64,000 bases of DNA from Daucus carota subsp. sativus (lineage: Eukaryota; Streptophyta; Magnoliopsida; Apiales; Apiaceae), in contig NC_030389.2 in the NCBI RefSeq assembly GCF_001625215.2, positions 43,761,454 through 43,825,453 on the forward strand. The letters run 5' to 3'. The notes under the pieces are model-generated. The model ran no database searches and was not told where the DNA came from. It saw nothing but the letters and a program-made list of their open reading frames with translations. Shown here in pieces: positions 36,340 to 47,900 of the stretch (positions are counted from its first letter, which is position 1; every line of letters starts with the position of its first letter). The translations under genes were made by a program, and so were the position numbers.

Positions 36340-36770
36340 CCCTAATAGTTGACTTTTACACATACTCCCTCCGTCCCCCTGAATTGTATACATTGGGGAC
36401 GGGGACGCGGCACGGACTTTAATGCTCCTGTAAAGTGTAGTTGTGTAATTTATTTTAAAATTTTTTTTTTCTGAATTAAAGTTTGGATGTTATATTTTTA
36501 TTCAGAAAAAGAAAATCTCAAAAATACGTTACGGAACTATATTTTATAAGAGCATTGAAATGCGTGTCAAGCAGTTGAAAAGAAACGTATACAATTAAAT
36601 GGGACAGAGGGAGTATTTTATTATATTTTAACCGGATTCTTAAAGTTATAATTTTAAACTTTTAATCAAATTAATTTTTTCAATTTTAATTCAGAAAAAG
36701 ATAATTTGAGAATGATAATTTTAAGAGTCCGGTCAAAATATCGACTGTGTGCAAAAAGTTAAGCCTCTTA
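36340..36770. mobile_element. Inverted-repeat element interrupted by a nested MITE
   Basis: Removing 36365-36613 brings together AGTTGACTTTTACACA and TTTTAACCGGATTCTTAAAG. These pair with CTTAAGAGTCCGGTCAAAA and TGTGTGCAAAAAGTTAA downstream, so an older foldback element was hit by a family 1 MITE. Outer boundaries are approximate. Confidence 0.6.
36365..36613. mobile_element. Stowaway-like MITE, family 1 (nested)
   Basis: 249 bp between TA dinucleotides, ends CTCCCTCCGTCCCCCTGAA and GGGACAGAGGGAG. Inserted in the element at 36340-36770. Confidence 0.88.
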
Positions 36771-36862
36771 TAAAAAAATGAAAAAGTAATAACATACAAT
36801 TTGAGTCTAAAATTGTATATTCTATATCTTATATCTTATTATGTGAGTTATGCATGAGTCAA

Positions 36863-37503
36863 TAGGGGTGATCGCGGTTCGGTTTGGTTCGGATTGGAGG
36901 TAGAACTGGAACCAAACCATACATTAGCGGTTTTTTAAAATCTTAAACCAACCCGTGACCCGCAAACCAATTAACCCGGACCATGCGGTGCGGTTTTTTA
37001 TGGTTCGGTTTAGCGGATTGATCGGTCTATGACTAAGACTTTTAACCAGAGATGAGGATTCATGAATAATACTAGAAAATAAGGTTTCATTTTGTCTCCA
37101 TTTGCACAATTTCACATAGTTAAATTAAAATACAAACTTTAGTCTAATAAAATGCATAAACTTGAATCGAAATCTTGGATTACTGAATTAGTGAATTAAT
37201 ATAACTTGTAGTTGGTATTGATAACAACCCAGCAAGTATAAACTAATAAATTAATATATTTATATAAAATTAATATTTTGTATATATATAATATTAAATA
37301 TTTATATTGTATATATATAAATATGCGGTTCGGTTTTATAACGGGTTGGTTTAATATAAAACCTAAACCAACCCACAAACCACGGTTTTTTAAATTAGTC
37401 GAACTGAAACCGTAAACCTCATTTCGGTTTCGGTTTGGATCGGATTAATATCGGATTGATTTATGCGGATTTTGCGGTTTAAACCAGACCATGATCACCC
37501 CTG
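36863..37503. mobile_element. hAT-type non-autonomous element
   Basis: 641 bp. Left end TAGGGGTGATCGCGGTT; right end, reverse complemented, CAGGGGTGATCATGGTC. An 8-bp target duplication TGAGTCAA is present at 36855-36862 and 37504-37511. CGGTTCGGTTT-type words are inverted near both ends, and the centre is AT-rich. No coding capacity seen. Confidence 0.88.
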
Positions 37504-37939
37504 TGAGTCAATACTTAAGCACATGATCTTATAGTTTAAGATTTTGAAAATTAATAATATCATATCATATCATCTCTCCAATATAGATATTAGTGAATGG
37601 CGTTTACAGAGTCTCCAAATATTGAGCAAATTAATTAACTAAATCATACTATTACTATGACAAGAGTTTCATGCACCAGTAGTTTTGTCTAGTGGATACG
37701 ATAAATCGAAATTCGATCATTTTTATTTATTATCACGACTTAGAGATGTGAAGCTGTTTCTCCAATGGTGGTGGGGTACTATACTACTCTACCACTACCA
37801 GTAAGTTAAGCTGTCACACAATATAATTATGATTTTATATTTATAACCAAACCTAACTATCTTCTGTCACTTTCACTTCTCATAGGAAACTATGAAAGGA
37901 ATCATATGCTTATCACTTTTCAGTTTCCATGGAACATTA

Positions 37940-38401
37940 GAGGGGTTTATTGGATTGAGATTTTAAAGCATTTTTTTCATTCATGAAATTTGAGGGTATT
38001 CGATTGAGATTGTTTGAACTCTATTAAAATCTTGAGGTATTTAATTGGGATTTTAAATTATGAAACAAAATCCGGTGGTATTTAATTATGATTTTAAATT
38101 ATGCTTTAAAATCCGATAGTATTCAATTGAGATTGTTTAAAATCCATTAAAATCTAATGGTATTCAAATGCTGGTAGATTTTTTTGGATTTCATAAAATG
38201 ATGGATTTTGTGGCATTCTTCAGTGTATTTTAAGTTTTTTGAAATCCCACCAAAATTAATGAGATTTTGAAGCATTGTGCTTAAATCCTATCAACTCTGC
38301 GACATTTTATTAACAATCCACACAAAATCAAAATCGCATACAATCCATTAAAATCTATAGACTAAAAACAATTTATTAAAATTCCAATTGAATACATCCC
38401 G
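37940..38401. mobile_element. Harbinger/Tourist-like MITE
   Basis: 462 bp flanked by TTA (37937-37939 and 38402-38404). Ends GAGGGGTTTATTGGATTGAG and, reverse complemented, CGGGATGTATTCAATTGGAA. The interior is built of repeated ATTCAATTGAGATTTTAAA-like words. Confidence 0.7.
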
Positions 38402-38404
38402 TTA

Positions 38405-39343
38405 GTTACTTTGGATTTCGAAATAGCCGGTACTTAAAAGATATTCACCGTATTAAATCCAACATATAAAAGTCAGTCGGTGGTTTGCAAACTGATATAA
38501 TCAATTACAGGTTAAAATCATTAGATCTTCTATAGCAAATACATTAAAAGTGTATATCTAATATTAAATAATATTTCCTATCAAAGACAAGTCACATAGT
38601 ATTCCATATTTTGATAATTAAGATATTCTATATTTTACAATATTTAAGATTCGAATTTGACTCTCCACAACTCTTAGTATAATCATAAATGATTATAGAC
38701 ATTAAAGGTGGGGAGAATCAAGTTCGACTCTCCACCACTTCTTCTAATCTTATAGTTTACCATAGACACAAATATAAAAGATAAAACTATAACACGAAAA
38801 ATAAATTTATGATCAGGAAAAGATCCACTCTTACATTTAGGTGCTCTACAAGTTGTTTGACTTTTTCACATATTTTCATGAGAATTTGTTTGATAGTAAA
38901 AAAATAATATTTTTATAAAATCTACTTCTATCTGATTTATAACATCTAAAATATAATTTTTTTTGGTATTAATAATAATATTTAAATATTTTTTATTAAT
39001 ATTTAATTTTAACTATTTATCAAATAACAAAAGTTAACTGTTCATATTTATTCTACGATATCATATCAAACAATCAAATTACTACGATACCATATCAAAC
39101 AATCAAATTAATTTATTTATATTTACTATATATAAGTAATTATACTATATACAAGGATATAATATTGGAGATAATGTCCTAAATAATATATTTTTTAAAT
39201 GTAAATGTTTATAATATCAGATTCTGCATTGCGTGTCCAAAATACCCAATGAAACTCGCATATTCAGCTTGTGTATACTTAATTTAAAGTTTAAACACCA
39301 CAAGCACAGGGCATTCACTTTGTTTTTAAGATCAAGATACTAG
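38405..39343. other. AT-rich intergenic sequence, no gene seen
   Basis: No element ends or protein-like frames recognised. A GAATTTGACTCTCCACAACTC / AAGTTCGACTCTCCACCACTT pair at about 38650 and 38727 is the only visible internal repeat. Confidence 0.45.
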
Positions 39344-40245
39344 TGTGGGACTAGGCCGTAAATGGATCGGATATCCGATCCGACCTGATCCGATCCGTGG
39401 TTAAATAAATGGATATGGATCTTTATTAAAAAAATCCGATCTGCTAATAATCCGATCCGATAATAATCCGGTCCGATAAAGAATGGATATGGATATAGTC
39501 AAATCCGATCTGTTAACGATCCGATCCGATTCATGCTTAACTATATTACATATTTTATATTATATTGTATTATAATATAATATATATTATTAATATATTA
39601 CGTACAAAATAAAAATTCTTAAAGATACAAGACAAAACCCTAAATCATATTTTCTTATAATCGATCAACCGCTCTTAATTCTTGACATGGCTCTCACTCT
39701 TGTTATCCAGTTAATCTAATAATCACTCTTTTTTTTTATGTAGAGTGAGTATAAACACAGGAGCTAACTCTTCCACTTAAAACCTCCTCAATCACCTGGT
39801 TCCGTATTTAAGACATTTTTATCAATTTTAATCCTTATTAATAGAGGAGTAAATCATAATTTGCTTCCTCCAAAAGTATTAAGCAACTTATTTATTATTT
39901 TTCTATTTACTTGATAAATTCTGAAGTTTTTATAGGAACAACCAACAAAGTTCATATTAAATACTGCTTTATTAGTTTTTGGGAAAATGAACTTTTTTAC
40001 CACTTAACTATTTAGCTTTTTAGAAAATTACCACCCAATTATATATTGATATGTTTATGCCACTAACGTTATATGTGGATTTGAATATTAGCAATCCGTT
40101 ACATTCTGCACACTTCCGTTAATTAAGTTGCCAGCCTGGAGTACTGCAATGCCAACGTGTTCACTATTCATCTTATATTTATTAATATTTATATATAACG
40201 CAATTTTCATGTTTTATTAACGGATCCTTCACTCTAATTATATTA

Positions 40246-40481
40246 CTTCCTCCGTTCCTATTTACTTATCACTTTGACTTTTTGCACGTAACTTAAGATG
40301 ATTGAAAAACATAATTCCGCTCATTATTTTTAAAAAAATTTTCTATGAATAAAAATATAAATTATAAACTTTAATTCAGAAAAAGAAAATTTTAAAAATA
40401 ATAAGTAGAAGTATGTTTTTTAATCACCTTAAATTACATGAAAAAATATCAAAAGTGACAAGTAAAAAAGGACGGAGGTAG
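40246..40481. mobile_element. Stowaway-like MITE nested in the 3-kb element
   Basis: 236 bp between TA dinucleotides, ends CTTCCTCCGTTCCTATTTAC and, reverse complemented, CTACCTCCGTCCTTTTTTAC. Arms pair over most of the length. Confidence 0.82.
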
Positions 40482-40686
40482 TATTAGATAGAAAATTATT
40501 AGAATACTAGAAGACGGTCACCTCCAACTTTCTTATGTTTTTAAAAATTTATGAAATTTCTCAAGCTAGTGCATATGACAAAAAATAACAAAAAGAAAAC
40601 CTGCTATAGTGGCATCAGAAGCATCATTCGTAGAACCATGCAACCATTCTGGCCTTTATCAGTTTAAGCTTGAGGTCTTTTTCTTA

Positions 40687-41062
40687 GAGCAAGTCCAACA
40701 GTGTCCTAGTTCAAGCCCTAAATATAATATAAAAAATTATGTCCTAGTAGTTTAGGACATATTCAACTAACTTCAACTCCAACAATGTGCCTTATTTTCT
40801 CTATATGTTTAATATTTTATTATTAAAAGTTCACTTTTATCATTAAAACATAATATAAAGTAAAGAGAGAAGGAGAGTGTTGATAAGAATTTATTATAAA
40901 ATATGAGATAGGGCAAGGAGAGAGAGTGCCCCAAAAATAGGGCTTGAAGGAGTTGTCCTAGTGATATAAGGCATCACTAGGACATTGTTGGAGCAGCCTT
41001 TTTTATCAAATGCCCTAAATTTTAAGTTAGGACATCAATTTGAGGCACTCTTGGACTTGCTC
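40687..41062. mobile_element. Tourist/Harbinger-like MITE nested in the 3-kb element
   Basis: 376 bp with perfect ends GAGCAAGTCCAA(C)...TTGGACTTGCTC and a TTA duplication on each side (40684-40686, 41063-41065). No coding capacity. Confidence 0.85.
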
Positions 41063-41492
41063 TTATATCAAATATGGCATAATGCAGCATATTGTTACTA
41101 GCGAGTATAAACCTGTACAGACCAAACCTATGGTTAGGAACTAGATAACTGCAATGATGAACCAGACTCTTACAGAACTGATCATACCAGCTTTCAATTT
41201 CTGGCCGGGAGAAGTAAATACATCAAAGCATGCATTACTAGTATTTTACTTTGCAAATCCTACCTTCTACCAGCATACTACTTCGAGACCAAATTTGAGG
41301 ATGGAAAGACCCGCAGCTTCAATTAAATAATAAAAAAGGTACATTACAGAAATATCAGTGCAACACTAATACTCAGTAAAACACACAGTAGTAATAATTT
41401 GGAAAAGAAACAATATGAAATGAACAAGAGATAGACAGAAGACAGAGAAATATCAGCAGATATCAAGTCTAATACTCATATTCTTCTAATAA

Positions 41493-41645
41493 TTACTTCT
41501 TTGCTTTTTTTAAGAAACGCTCTAATAAAAGGTCATTAATCTCAACCCCATAGATGGTATCGCATTTACCTCCCTTGTAGTAATATATTCCTTCCCTTGT
41601 TTTGAATTCACCCCCATGATATATCTCAAGCTTGATAGTGTCCAT
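41493..41645 (-). CDS. 50-residue PB1-like (MULE transposase N-terminal type) fragment
   Basis: Minus-strand frame of 50 residues starting MDTIKLEIYHGGEF and continuing KGGKCDTIYGVEIND to KKAKK and a TAA stop. The pattern hGG(E/K)F...Y.GG is that of the PB1-like domain found at the N-terminus of many plant Mutator-like transposases and their host derivatives. Five bases upstream is an acceptor (TGTCACAG), and a donor (AACTAAG|GTATGATC) lies about 100 bp further up at about 41750, so a short transcript with a 5' UTR intron is conceivable. No other transposase domain follows; it is either a decayed MULE exon or a tiny captured gene. Function unknown. Confidence 0.5.
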   Translation of the reverse strand: MDTIKLEIYHGGEFKTREGIYYYKGGKCDTIYGVEINDLLLERFLKKAKK

Positions 41646-42392
41646 TAAACCTGTGACAAAATAAATTAGGGAAATGGTTAAGAAAATAACAGATTGATTT
41701 TGATTCTGTCAAATAGCAACGAGATAGGTATGTGTATGACTTGATCATACCTTAGTTTCCTCTGATCAGTGCTTCGCTGCAGCGGGTTGTTTTAGCAGGA
41801 AGAGCCCTGGACTCCCATGTATGAATATAACAGAGGTTTTTTTGTTGATCGTGGCAGTGAGGGTTACTAACCTTCTTTTATTTTATTTTGTTTTGTTATT
41901 GATATGGATTATAAATATATTATCATTTACACGTAATCAGCCACGTAGTCCACTCTTTAACGTCTGTTAATTGTTTTTAACAGAATGCTTAGTTACTAAT
42001 TATAAAATTAGTTGAATATTAATTTTGAGAAGCTTTTTAGTTAAGTGGTAATTTTCTAAAAAGCTAAATAGTTTAGTGTTAAAAAAATTCATTTTCCCTT
42101 AGTTTTTTTTACCTATTACGCTAAAGTTTATGAATTAATATAACTAGAAAATATCACTTTTTTTATGGAAGTTAAAACATTGTTCACGGTGAAAAAATAT
42201 ATTTCATAATTTTTAGTGGATCGGGGCTCCGATCCGATTATCCATGATCCGAGTGGACCGGATATGGATTGACTTGTAAAATATCCGACTCCTGATCCGA
42301 TCCGATCCGAATCCGATAAATTTAAATGGATTAGGATATGGATTTAGCTAGATCCGATCCAAATCCGATCCGTTTACAGACCTATGTGGGAC

Positions 42393-43921
42393 CTCTATCT
42401 AATTGCTCTTGTGCTTTACTTTAAATATTACTTCTCTGGATATGGATTGTACCAAGCTTTCGCGTCTTCTATATGCGTGTACTAACCTTCGCATCTTTCA
42501 TATGCGTATATTAATGAAAAGAAAAATAAATACGCAATCGCTAGATGCTTGCCTGTGACCGGATGAAGAAGGTATACTGACACTCGCATTTGTCAAATGC
42601 GTATTGCTCTAAGCGCATGTCCACGATGCGTATCCAGTTGGGTATTTAGGACACTTGTTCCGCTCATAGTTATTTCGGACCTTTCTCCTTTAAAATTAGT
42701 TAGAAAAGGCTCTCACCCATAATATTATAAGGTAGAGATAGCATTTGTATGGCTTAAATTTGAGCTCCACTCAATTATAATCAAATCAAAATAAAATTTA
42801 TTACCAGACGAATTCGTTTGCTTCTTGTGCGTGCCTCTAGCAATAACAGTCAAAACAAGTGTTACAAATTTTATAGTACCTTCTAATTTTACAAGTAAGC
42901 AGATGGTGTTTTTTCTTAAGAAAAAACAAAAAATAATAGTTAATGTCAAGTTTCAAAGTTTGGTGGTACCCACAAATTCTAATACTAATTCGAAGTGATG
43001 AATATTTTACACAATTTTAGTGATTCTTAACTTTCCTAGAAAGAGATATGAAAATGAAAATAGGTGACTTCATAATGGGCTACCAAAGTTTCAACTAAAA
43101 CAGGACCACACATGCAAGTGCAACTCTACAAGTCATCCCAGAAACTACTAACAAAAGGAACAGGGAGTTTTAATCTTACGAAAATTTGTCATTCCAGCAA
43201 ACTGATGCAGTAACAAGATCTCGATCTTCATAAGGCGATTGTGCTGTTCAACAAAATGTGATGCCTTCGGAGCAGAAAGAACAATTATTGGTAAATGTGG
43301 AATTGAATCAGGAAAAGACAGAATCAGGGTTCCGATGAAAGTTGCAAAACTGAATTTATAGAGTGGCAAACCGATAGCTCCAACAGAATTAAGTCAACAG
43401 ACACTATAACAGACTACTTCCACACAAAGATTGGGAGAACTACGAGATACAGATCAATAGACATGCATATGTGTACATAGTGTTATGCAAACAGTTCTCT
43501 ATACAGTCACTTGGTTATCGACTCAATCAAGTCATCATGGAAGGGAGATACCACATACATAAACCTGACATTGGCCGAGAAGGAATGAAACTTGAGCAAC
43601 TTTGTTGACATTGGTACTCATCTTCTCACCCAATTTTCTTCACTACTTTAGTTCCACCCCTATCAATCCGACCAACTGAACACAAAAATTTTGCTGTTTC
43701 GATCCAGCAAGGCTATAATGTTGTGCCTCATCATTCGCATTAAGTCTACAGTGCCAAACAATGAAATTACTTGTGCAAAAATATTCATGAATTTCGAAAA
43801 ACATATATGAGCTCAAATCCAGAACATGATGCAATAAAACTAAATTAGTACTTGAATACAGCCTCCAACGGTACTACACCTGATTACATGCAAGGAATAT
43901 GAAACTAAATCCAACATTGCT
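42393..43921. other. Intergenic; no gene supported
   Basis: AT-rich. Around 42460-42630 there are repeated GCGT-containing words (TATGCGT, AAATGCGTATTGC) without clear order. Minus-strand short frames in 42725-43834 are not recognisable as proteins; this could be downstream sequence of the zinc-finger gene. Confidence 0.4.
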
Positions 43922-43986
43922 TCATTGTTCGAGAAGAGTATCCACACAAGCACCAACTTCCCAGTCATCTGCTTTTACATATTGAG
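43922..43986 (-). other. Possible alternative last exon
   Basis: After a good minus-strand acceptor (TTTTATAG at 43987-43988) a short frame reads QYVKADDWEVGACVDTLLEQ and stops. It looks protein-like and lies 1 kb downstream of the zinc-finger exon, but I could not join it in frame to that exon. It may be a 3' UTR exon, an alternative C-terminus or part of another transcript. Confidence 0.25.
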
Positions 43987-44994
43987 CTATAAAAGAAGGA
44001 TAACAGTCAGTTTTAAAATTAATCAGCGGGTTGTACAAATTAAGCTCAAATGTTTCTCAAGTGTCTATGATCTCTTGAATGTCTGTCATATTCCATAAAG
44101 TAGCTAGTAATTCTCCGGGTACATAATTCTTCAGTTAATTCATAGTTCTTAAGGATTTTTATTACCAAAGGGAACTCATAATAGTGTGATAGAAAGCTTG
44201 ATAACGAACATGAACAATATTCTTAATATATTGCCATCTCTACTCCTACTCCTTATCTTCGTAAAAACATCGAATCATAAATTCAATTACAATTTATACA
44301 CATTTTTATCAGCTAACAAGCCAAGAAACTCCCCCCATAAGATACCTAAGTAGTATGCATTCTTCTTGCTTGTTAAAATTCACATATACAAACAATGTTA
44401 TCATTCAAGAACTAAATTGGTTCACAAGTAACTATAAACTTGACAATAAGAACCATAAGCAGTGGATCATTCTTTACATGTCAATTATATTCCATACATG
44501 ATTACAATAACAAAAATAATGACATCATGGCTCTGTGAAGGCTAAACTATAGATGGATATCTGGCTTTAATAAACATATTTATTTTAGCATATCTTGAAC
44601 AAGATCTAGTCGTTTCACATACAAAATAAAGACACATGAAGAAGTCCCGTTAATTAGATGTAACAATTTAAAGTACAACATTCTAGAAAGCCCTCATGTA
44701 TGAAGTGGTTATTATCAAAATAAACCAGCCTTGCTTAGCTTCGTACTCCTAGTTGCAATCACCTTACAGTGTCATATAAGCCTATGGGATTTTCTAGCGA
44801 AATAAGTACTATTCAGTAGTATAATATTCAAGGAGTCTTCTCTTCACCCATTTGTACATGCCTATGAACAAAACACGGTTCCGAGTATTAACAAAATTAA
44901 CCCAAGCCAGGCATAATTTAAAAAGAAAAGCGTACCTGAGTATTAGCAGGGCATCAATATGTTATACTCCAGATTCTGCTCCATATGATAGAAT

Positions 44995-47900
44995 TCACCG
45001 AGCAGATCTCCCGTTCTCATTTACAGTTTGCAGCCAAGCTTGTCCAGCTCTAGCCATCTTCTTATTCTCAAAGGCCATAAGAGACTGAGCATGCTTTAGT
45101 CCATTGAGATGACCTTCTATGACAAGAACACTTGAGCCTGGAGATTTACATAAATCACATGACAGTGGGTTGCTAAAAGCCCTTCCCATCTTCTTGAAAT
45201 CAATCAATTTTTCATGGTGTCTTCGACTGTTGCAATGCTGCCTGAGATGAAACAGTGTAGCAAAGGCCAACGTGCAGGCATGGCAAACAAGTACAGAGGG
45301 ATGGTTTTTGAACACTTGGCAACTTGAAGAAGAAGCCTGTTGTTCAGGAAAGCCTTGGAAAGTACTGGTCGGTTCTTTTCTCTTCAACCCCAGTTGACTT
45401 TGAGGAGGACCCTACAATGTTAAATGGGGGTATGAAACAGAATATTAACAAACACAGTTGAAGAATATAATTTTATAGGAGAATTACAAAAAGGTAAAAA
45501 CTGAAACTTTACAAGATGTCCTGATGTAAACCAAATAAAGCCGCATAAGTGAGTATGTTACTTAACAGAAGCAAAGAATCTTAATTGCAAATATATGTGT
45601 TTATCGACATGCCTATCATATAAGAGGTAGTTCATCTACACCCAGGTACTAAGAATGTAATCAATTGCATAAACGGTAAAACATTGTTGATAGAGGAATT
45701 TGGTAATCAACAAAGATGAGGTTCATGGCCGGAATCAAGATCCGTGACGGTGGTTTTGGTCGCCGGAGAGTGGTGGTTGTTTGTTTTAGGGGGTGGCTGA
45801 GATTAGGGTTTTGAGTTGGTCTCACGTGCTCTCAACTCGTGATCCCCCAATGTGCCTACGTACCCCTATTTATAGGGGATCAAGCCATACGTAGTTCTAT
45901 TGGACCAAGAGTCCTAGTTTGATCAGGACTAGGCCTCTTGGCGATAAGGTCGGAGATAGGCCGAAGGCCCATCTTGGAGAATCCTACTCCTGTTAGAATT
46001 AGTCTTGAGTATGACTACCCCAGACTCCTAATCCAAATAGATCACGGATTCAACGATATCTCCACTACGAGAGATAGCATCTACCACGACTCTTATGGAG
46101 AAGTTATCTGGGAGAGCCATGGCTAACCCCTCGAGGTGCAGGGACATGTCCTCACCTCTCGGTGAGGTCTTCATCTTCAAACAAGGTAGACAAGGAGCCG
46201 AATTACACGATCGTCTCAATCCCCCGATGAGGGCTAACTCACCAGAATACAGGATCCAGACATATGATCGGCCTTCGTGTTACCCCGGAGGGCCTTCAAG
46301 AGCCATGATCACCTCAAGCCCCCACACGAGGGTTAACTCGGCAGATAGCAGGATTGAGGATTGTAGATCATGCCCGGATGAGCCCGGGAACTATCAGATG
46401 AGCTTGATAACTACCAAATGAGCTTGGTAACTACCAAATGAGCTTGGTAACTAGTTTTCATATCCCCCGAAAGGGTCGTCACGGAGACTCACTCATCCTC
46501 TTTCTTTCATCATGTATTTCATAACTATGCCTCTTCTGAGTCAAAGGACGCGCCCTGATAGGGAGGACGTGTCCTTCCCAATTCCCGTCTTCATCCCTGT
46601 TTACTGGACAAGAGACCGCACCTCCCGGGCCATGTCTGGGGAGGGCGCGTCCTCCCCTCCACATGATATACAAAAACGGCTACAACACCTCGGAAGAGTC
46701 GTCGTATCCCCCGGAGGGGTCGTCATATCCCCCCGGAGGGGTAGGTCTTCCTATCCCCGGAGGGACGGTCTTCGTCTCCCTCAGAAGGGTTGTCTCAGCG
46801 AATGTACACTCTCCCATAAGAAGAGCCTTCTTACAACACATCAGACAGGTCCTTCTTTAACATGAGGTCGCGCCCCCGGGGAGGCGAGGACACCCCGTCA
46901 AAGGCACGCCCTTGGTCTTCATCTCATTGTCAACTTCTTACAAGGGACGCGCCCCTCGGTCACCTCCGAAGAGGGCGTGCCCTCCTCCACATATTACAGG
47001 ACGTGGGTGGACGGAGGTCGGTCGCGTCTCTCCATCAACACTCTCAAGTAAGGCGTCCCTCCTTGTGACTCGGAGGACGCGTCCTTTTCAAGCAACACCA
47101 AGGGTCGGTCGCGTCCTCACTTTATAAGCAGGAGGACGCGTCCTTCCTTTATATAGGACTCTTAGCCCAATTCATGTCTTACTTAGTTAAACTAAGTACA
47201 TACTTGGCCCAACAAGGACCTAGCCAAATTTGGCTATAACAAGTACTCCCCAAATTTTCTTGATATTGGAGATATCAGGGAAATTTTTACTCCATACCAC
47301 ACATCCTCTTCCGAGAGGGCGTCCGCCCATAGAGGCGTGACGTAAGCCACTTCTATTCCTCGACATTCCAAGATGCAGGCTGTGCACAAGCCTTGCATGT
47401 ATATAATGTCGGTGTCTTTGATCATTTAGCAAAGTTGCTAAGCATGAGGCTGTCGCGTCTTCTTGATGTGTTCATAAATAATAAGCAATCTTTATGTAGA
47501 CAAAAGAAAACAGGGGGCGCGGCCTATCTGTTGTTGACAGTGGCGCAGCTTCGCTTATTCCTTCCAAAGGACACATTCAACCATAACATTCGCGCCAATG
47601 AACTTCAACAAAAGAAGGGCGCGCCTTCGCTGTGCGAAGGTTTGTGGCTTTTTTTTTTTTTTTTTTTTTTTTTAGCCTTAGTGTATCCATGGTACCTGGG
47701 AATAGTAAATATAAGGCGCGACTTACAGAGTGGCGCTGCCTTGTTATAACATGACCCCTTTTAATTCTTTTTGTTAAAGAATTGCCTAAGCAGAGGGCGC
47801 GGCTGATGGCGCTGCCTTGCAATATTTCTTTTCTTTCAAGGACTGTATAAGCAGAGGGCGCAGCCTTACTTGTAATGTGGGCTCTTTTGATCTTTTCCAA

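Larger units (their letters stand above)
39352..42384. mobile_element. 3.0-kb hAT-ended element
   Basis: Left end TAGGCCGTAAATGGATCGGA; right end, reverse complemented, TAGGTCTGTAAACGGATCGG. A perfect 8-bp target duplication TGTGGGAC lies at 39344-39351 and 42385-42392. GATCCGATCC-type repeats occur inside both ends. No hAT transposase frame is visible. Two MITEs (40246-40481, 40687-41062) and a small PB1-like frame (41493-41645) sit within it, so it is a non-autonomous or decayed element that has collected insertions. Confidence 0.85.

Noticed and set aside
43148-43834. Minus-strand frames of 63-73 codons
   Set aside because: No family resemblance, no splice context, AT-rich surroundings.
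46095-46865. Open frames of 108 and 117 codons in the LTR, repeated at 50422-51192
   Set aside because: Present because the LTRs are nearly identical; no retroelement protein motif and no start context or domain.
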